Assembly: GCA_002409995.1 (NCBI GenBank)
Contig: DHOR01000058.1
Span: 662 to 8,412 of the forward strand
Source of the DNA: Hungatella sp. UBA5385
Lineage (GTDB): Bacteria > Bacillota > Clostridia > Lachnospirales > Lachnospiraceae
DNA: 7,751 nt
Direction of reading: 5' to 3'
A program made the translations under genes and the position numbers. The notes under the pieces are model-generated. The model was given only the letters and a program-made list of their open reading frames with translations, searched no databases and had not been told where the DNA came from. Shown in pieces: positions 5,777 through 7,751 of the stretch (position 1 is its first letter; each line of letters starts with the position of its first letter).

Positions 5777-5805
5777 ATTTTGTCACAAAGATTGGACAAA
5801 GTCAA
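5777..5805 (-). promoter_or_regulatory. Candidate promoter of the CobW operon
   Basis: On the minus strand, TTGACT (5805-5800) and CAAAAT (5782-5777) are 17 nt apart. The -35 is good and the -10 is weak, as expected for a regulated promoter. An inverted repeat, TTTGTC (5779-5784) with GACAAA (5795-5800), overlaps the spacer. Confidence 0.4.
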
Positions 5806-5867
5806 GACAGGCATTGTTTATCGAGAAAAATCAACATTTCATGCTGGTATGTCCAAAGGTTTTATTA

Positions 5868-5873
5868 TATAAT
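5868..5873 (+). promoter_or_regulatory. Candidate -10 box of the DUF554 operon
   Basis: A perfect TATAAT lies 61 nt before the DUF554 start codon, but no convincing -35 is found 16-18 nt upstream. The -10 alone suggests the promoter; an activator may be needed. Confidence 0.35.
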
Positions 5874-5888
5874 AGGAAAATATATGGG

Positions 5889-5904
5889 TATTGGCTACCC
5901 AATA
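5889..5904 (+). promoter_or_regulatory. Small leader hairpin before the DUF554 gene
   Basis: TATTGG (5889-5894) pairs with CCAATA (5899-5904) around a 4-nt loop. A competing pairing, GGGTA (5886-5890) with TACCC (5896-5900), uses overlapping bases. It lies in the leader 14 nt before the ribosome binding site. It could be an operator dyad or an RNA structure, and no known riboswitch is recognised. Confidence 0.3.
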
Positions 5905-5933
5905 GACACTACATGCTGAGGAGGACCCAGACT

Positions 5934-6650
5934 ATGCCTGGAATTGGAACACTTGTAAATGGAGGAGCCGTTGTAATCGGCGGCATCATCGGCGTATTTT
6001 TTAAAAAAGGATTAAAGCAGCGATATCAGGACACAATTATGCAGGGAATCGCTCTGTCCGTAATTTTTATAGGAATATCAGGAAGTTTGGAGAAAATGCT
6101 TGTGATCAAAGACAGCCTTTTATCCACACAAGGAACCATGATGATTGTGGTATCACTGGTTATTGGCTGTGTATTTGGAGAATGGCTGAATTTAGAGGCT
6201 CATATAGAGCATTTTGGTACATGGCTGAAGGAAAAAACAGGCAATGCCAATGATACACGTTTTATTCAGGGATTCATTACAGCTTCTCTTACCATTTGTG
6301 TTGGTGCTATGGCTGTAGTCGGTTCTCTGCAGGATGGTCTGGCTCACGATCCTTCCATGCTCTTTACCAAAGCAGTTCTTGATGGCGTGATCATTATGCT
6401 GTTTGCTTCAGCATTTGGAATGGGAGCTATATTTTCCGTAATTCCTCTGTTAATTTTCCAGGGAAGTATTACAGCCTTTGCAGGCGTGATTCAGCCATTT
6501 TTAACTGACTCCATGATTCAGAATATGTCACTGATCGGCAATATGCTGATTTTCTGTATTGGCGTGAATCTGATGTTTCCTATTCATGTAAAGGTGGCAA
6601 ATATGCTGCCTGCCCTTGTTGTTGTGGCTATCTATAGTGCATTTTTATAA
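5934..6650 (+). CDS. DUF554 family integral membrane protein
   Basis: Polytopic membrane protein of 238 aa, of the DUF554 family (B. subtilis YdfK, E. coli YqgA), with no established biochemical function. About seven hydrophobic segments are visible, near residues 5-23, 38-55, 67-83, 110-130, 148-170, 171-190 and 198-238 (the last may be two). Family signatures are the N-terminal GTLVNGGAVVIGGIIG (5-20), GEWLNLE (82-88), and the most characteristic stretch, CVGAMAVVGSLQDGL (122-136), followed by a KAVLDG segment (146-151). The frame is open upstream to a TTG at 5814. I chose ATG at 5934 because AGGAGG (5919-5924) lies 9 nt before it and the protein then begins as relatives do. No terminator is seen before the next gene, 39 nt downstream, so the two are probably cotranscribed. 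It is divergent from the CobW operon. Transport is a guess from topology only. Confidence 0.9.
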   Translation: MPGIGTLVNGGAVVIGGIIGVFFKKGLKQRYQDTIMQGIALSVIFIGISGSLEKMLVIKDSLLSTQGTMMIVVSLVIGCVFGEWLNLEAHIEHFGTWLKEKTGNANDTRFIQGFITASLTICVGAMAVVGSLQDGLAHDPSMLFTKAVLDGVIIMLFASAFGMGAIFSVIPLLIFQGSITAFAGVIQPFLTDSMIQNMSLIGNMLIFCIGVNLMFPIHVKVANMLPALVVVAIYSAFL

Positions 6651-6689
6651 ACATAATATAAATATCATAAGATGAAGGAGCTTGGGGAT

Positions 6690-7709
6690 ATGAAAGATGG
6701 TCTAAAAAAATTTCTTAAACGAAAGAATGTTTCTATCACTGTTCAGACTTACTTAATTGATGCTTTGGGGGCTATGGCATTCGGGCTTTTTGCTTCACTG
6801 CTCATTGGCACCATATTTGACACTTTGGGACAGCAGTTGGATATGGAGATTTTCAAAGTTATAGCAGAATATGCCAAAAGTGCTACAGGCGCTGCTTTAG
6901 GAGTGGCAATTGCCTATGCACTTCGCGCACCTTCTCTTGTATTATTTTCCGCTGCTACAGTAGGTGTTGCCGGAAATGCTCTTGGTGGACCTGTTGGTGC
7001 CCTTGCTGCAACAATCGTAGCAACTGAACTTGGGAAAATAGTTTCCAAGGAAACACGTCTGGACATTATTGTTACACCGGGAGTAACCATTATCTCCGGC
7101 GTTCTTATGGCTCAATTTGTTGGCCCCACAGTTGCAGGATTTATGGACGGCTTCGGCACTCTGGTAAAAACAGCTACAGAATTACAGCCATTTTTTATGG
7201 GAATTCTAGTATCTGTCCTCATTGGAATTGCCCTGACTCTCCCCATCAGCAGTGCTGCCATCTGCATTGCCCTGTCTCTTGACGGTCTTGCCGGCGGAGC
7301 AGCCACCGCAGGCTGCTGTGCCCAGATGATCGGCTTTGCAGTTCTCTCCTTCCGGGAAAATGGCATTGGTGGTCTGATGGCTCAGGGTCTTGGCACCAGC
7401 ATGCTTCAGATGGGCAACATTGTGAAAAATCCTAAAATATGGATTCCACCCACTCTTGCCTCTGCCATTACCGGCCCCATAGCAACCATGGTCTTCCGTC
7501 TGGAAAATATTCCTGCCGGTTCCGGAATGGGTACCTGCGGACTTGTTGGTCCTATAGGCGTGTTTACAGCAATGGGCGGCGGTGTTTCTATGTGGCTGGG
7601 GATTCTAATTGTTTGTTTTCTGCTGCCTGCAGTTCTAACCTTTGTTTTTGGGGAAGTGCTTCGTAAGATTGGTTGGATTGGAGAAGGGGATTTGAAGCTT
7701 GATGTATAA
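6690..7709 (+). CDS. PfoR-like stand-alone PTS EIIC (EIIC_2) membrane protein
   Basis: Integral membrane protein of 339 aa resembling the PTS_EIIC_2 family, which includes Clostridium perfringens PfoR, described as a regulator of perfringolysin O. A short basic N-terminus (KKFLKRK) precedes hydrophobic segments near 22-42, 67-90, 100-117, 127-147, 168-195, 203-221, 255-270 and 298-320. Features that fit the family are TPGVTIISG (129-137), GTSMLQMGNIVKNPKIWIPP (235-254) and GMGTCGLVGPIG (279-290). No EIIA, EIIB or HPr-like domain is attached or adjacent, so sugar phosphorylation by this protein alone is doubtful. ATG at 6690 has AAGGAG (6675-6680) 9 nt before it. The in-frame ATG at 6672 has no binding site and was rejected. 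It is probably the second gene of an operon with the DUF554 gene. The family call is firm; substrate or regulatory role is unknown. Confidence 0.85.
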   Translation: MKDGLKKFLKRKNVSITVQTYLIDALGAMAFGLFASLLIGTIFDTLGQQLDMEIFKVIAEYAKSATGAALGVAIAYALRAPSLVLFSAATVGVAGNALGGPVGALAATIVATELGKIVSKETRLDIIVTPGVTIISGVLMAQFVGPTVAGFMDGFGTLVKTATELQPFFMGILVSVLIGIALTLPISSAAICIALSLDGLAGGAATAGCCAQMIGFAVLSFRENGIGGLMAQGLGTSMLQMGNIVKNPKIWIPPTLASAITGPIATMVFRLENIPAGSGMGTCGLVGPIGVFTAMGGGVSMWLGILIVCFLLPAVLTFVFGEVLRKIGWIGEGDLKLDV

Positions 7710-7719
7710 ATTTACCTGA

Positions 7720-7732
7720 GGGGTTCGACCCC
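7720..7732. repeat. Right copy of the end inverted repeat, itself a palindrome
   Basis: GGGGTTCGACCCC is a perfect 5-bp-arm hairpin around TCG, and its first 11 bases are the reverse complement of 3-13. It follows the EIIC stop by 10 nt but has no T-run after it, so it is a poor terminator. The bases after it (7733-7751), read on the other strand, give ACACTAAATTGACCAC, which resembles the TAAATTGACCAC-type ends I associate with IS21-family elements. Confidence 0.4.
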
Positions 7733-7751
7733 AATGTGGTCAATTTAGTGT
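7733..7751 (-). mobile_element. Possible end of an IS21-like element running off the window
   Basis: Read on the minus strand, the last bases contain CTAAATTGACCAC, similar to the repeated terminal motif of IS21-family elements as I remember it. No istA or istB coding sequence is inside the window, so this is only a hint. Confidence 0.25.

Noticed and set aside
5814..5933. 40-residue N-terminal extension of the DUF554 protein from a TTG
   Set aside because: The extension is not hydrophobic or family-like, runs through the likely promoter, and the ATG at 5934 has an excellent AGGAGG site.
5723..5933. Known riboswitch (cobalamin, NiCo, Mn) in the CobW/DUF554 intergenic region
   Set aside because: I see none of the conserved cores, and the region is short for a cobalamin riboswitch.
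7720..7732. tRNA T-arm or terminator at the right end
   Set aside because: GGGGTTCGACCCC looks like a T-arm, but no acceptor, anticodon or D arm fits around it. It also has no following T-run.

Overview
The window looks like a chromosomal or accessory segment from a low-to-moderate GC member of the Firmicutes, probably class Clostridia and perhaps a gut Lachnospiraceae-type bacterium. This is an inference from several things. Intergenic DNA is AT-rich, ribosome binding sites are strong (GGAGG/AGGAG), and TTG starts are used. The gene content also fits: a BlaI/M56 pair, an HxlR regulator, CobW proteins, a DUF554 protein and a PfoR-like PTS EIIC. There is no rRNA, tRNA, CRISPR array or transposase gene, and no stretch over 300 bases lacks a gene.

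Layout, left to right. (1) 61-1967, minus strand: a BlaI/MecI-type repressor and an M56 (BlaR1-type) membrane metalloprotease overlap by 4 nt. They share a promoter that carries one perfect and one near-perfect BlaI-type operator, and they end at a long bidirectional hairpin terminator. The protease lacks the penicillin-binding sensor domain and ends in an SH3-like extracytoplasmic domain instead. No beta-lactamase is present. (2) 1999-3488: an NmrA/QorB-like NAD(P)-binding reductase (minus) is divergent from a small HxlR regulator (plus) with a single cysteine near its N-terminus. The 139-base region between them holds promoters and dyads. This resembles a quinone/electrophile-responsive detoxification module. 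(3) 3546-5805, minus strand: two CobW-family GTPases lie in one operon. The first is a canonical CobW metallochaperone with a very His/Cys-rich insert. The second is a divergent CobW-like GTPase whose usual C-terminal domain is replaced by one resembling the C-terminus of DUF1980/YcgQ proteins. (4) 5868-7709, plus strand: a DUF554 membrane protein is followed after 39 nt by a PfoR-like stand-alone PTS EIIC (EIIC_2) membrane protein, probably as one operon divergent from the CobW genes.

The four blocks look like separate stress, homeostasis or transport modules rather than one pathway. The most unusual content is the CobW pair with its fusion architecture, followed by the protease with an SH3-like sensor. 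Both window ends carry an 11-bp sequence in inverted orientation (3-13 and 7720-7730). The right end also resembles a transposon end, so the window may be bounded by a repeated element, or be a contig that stops at repeats.
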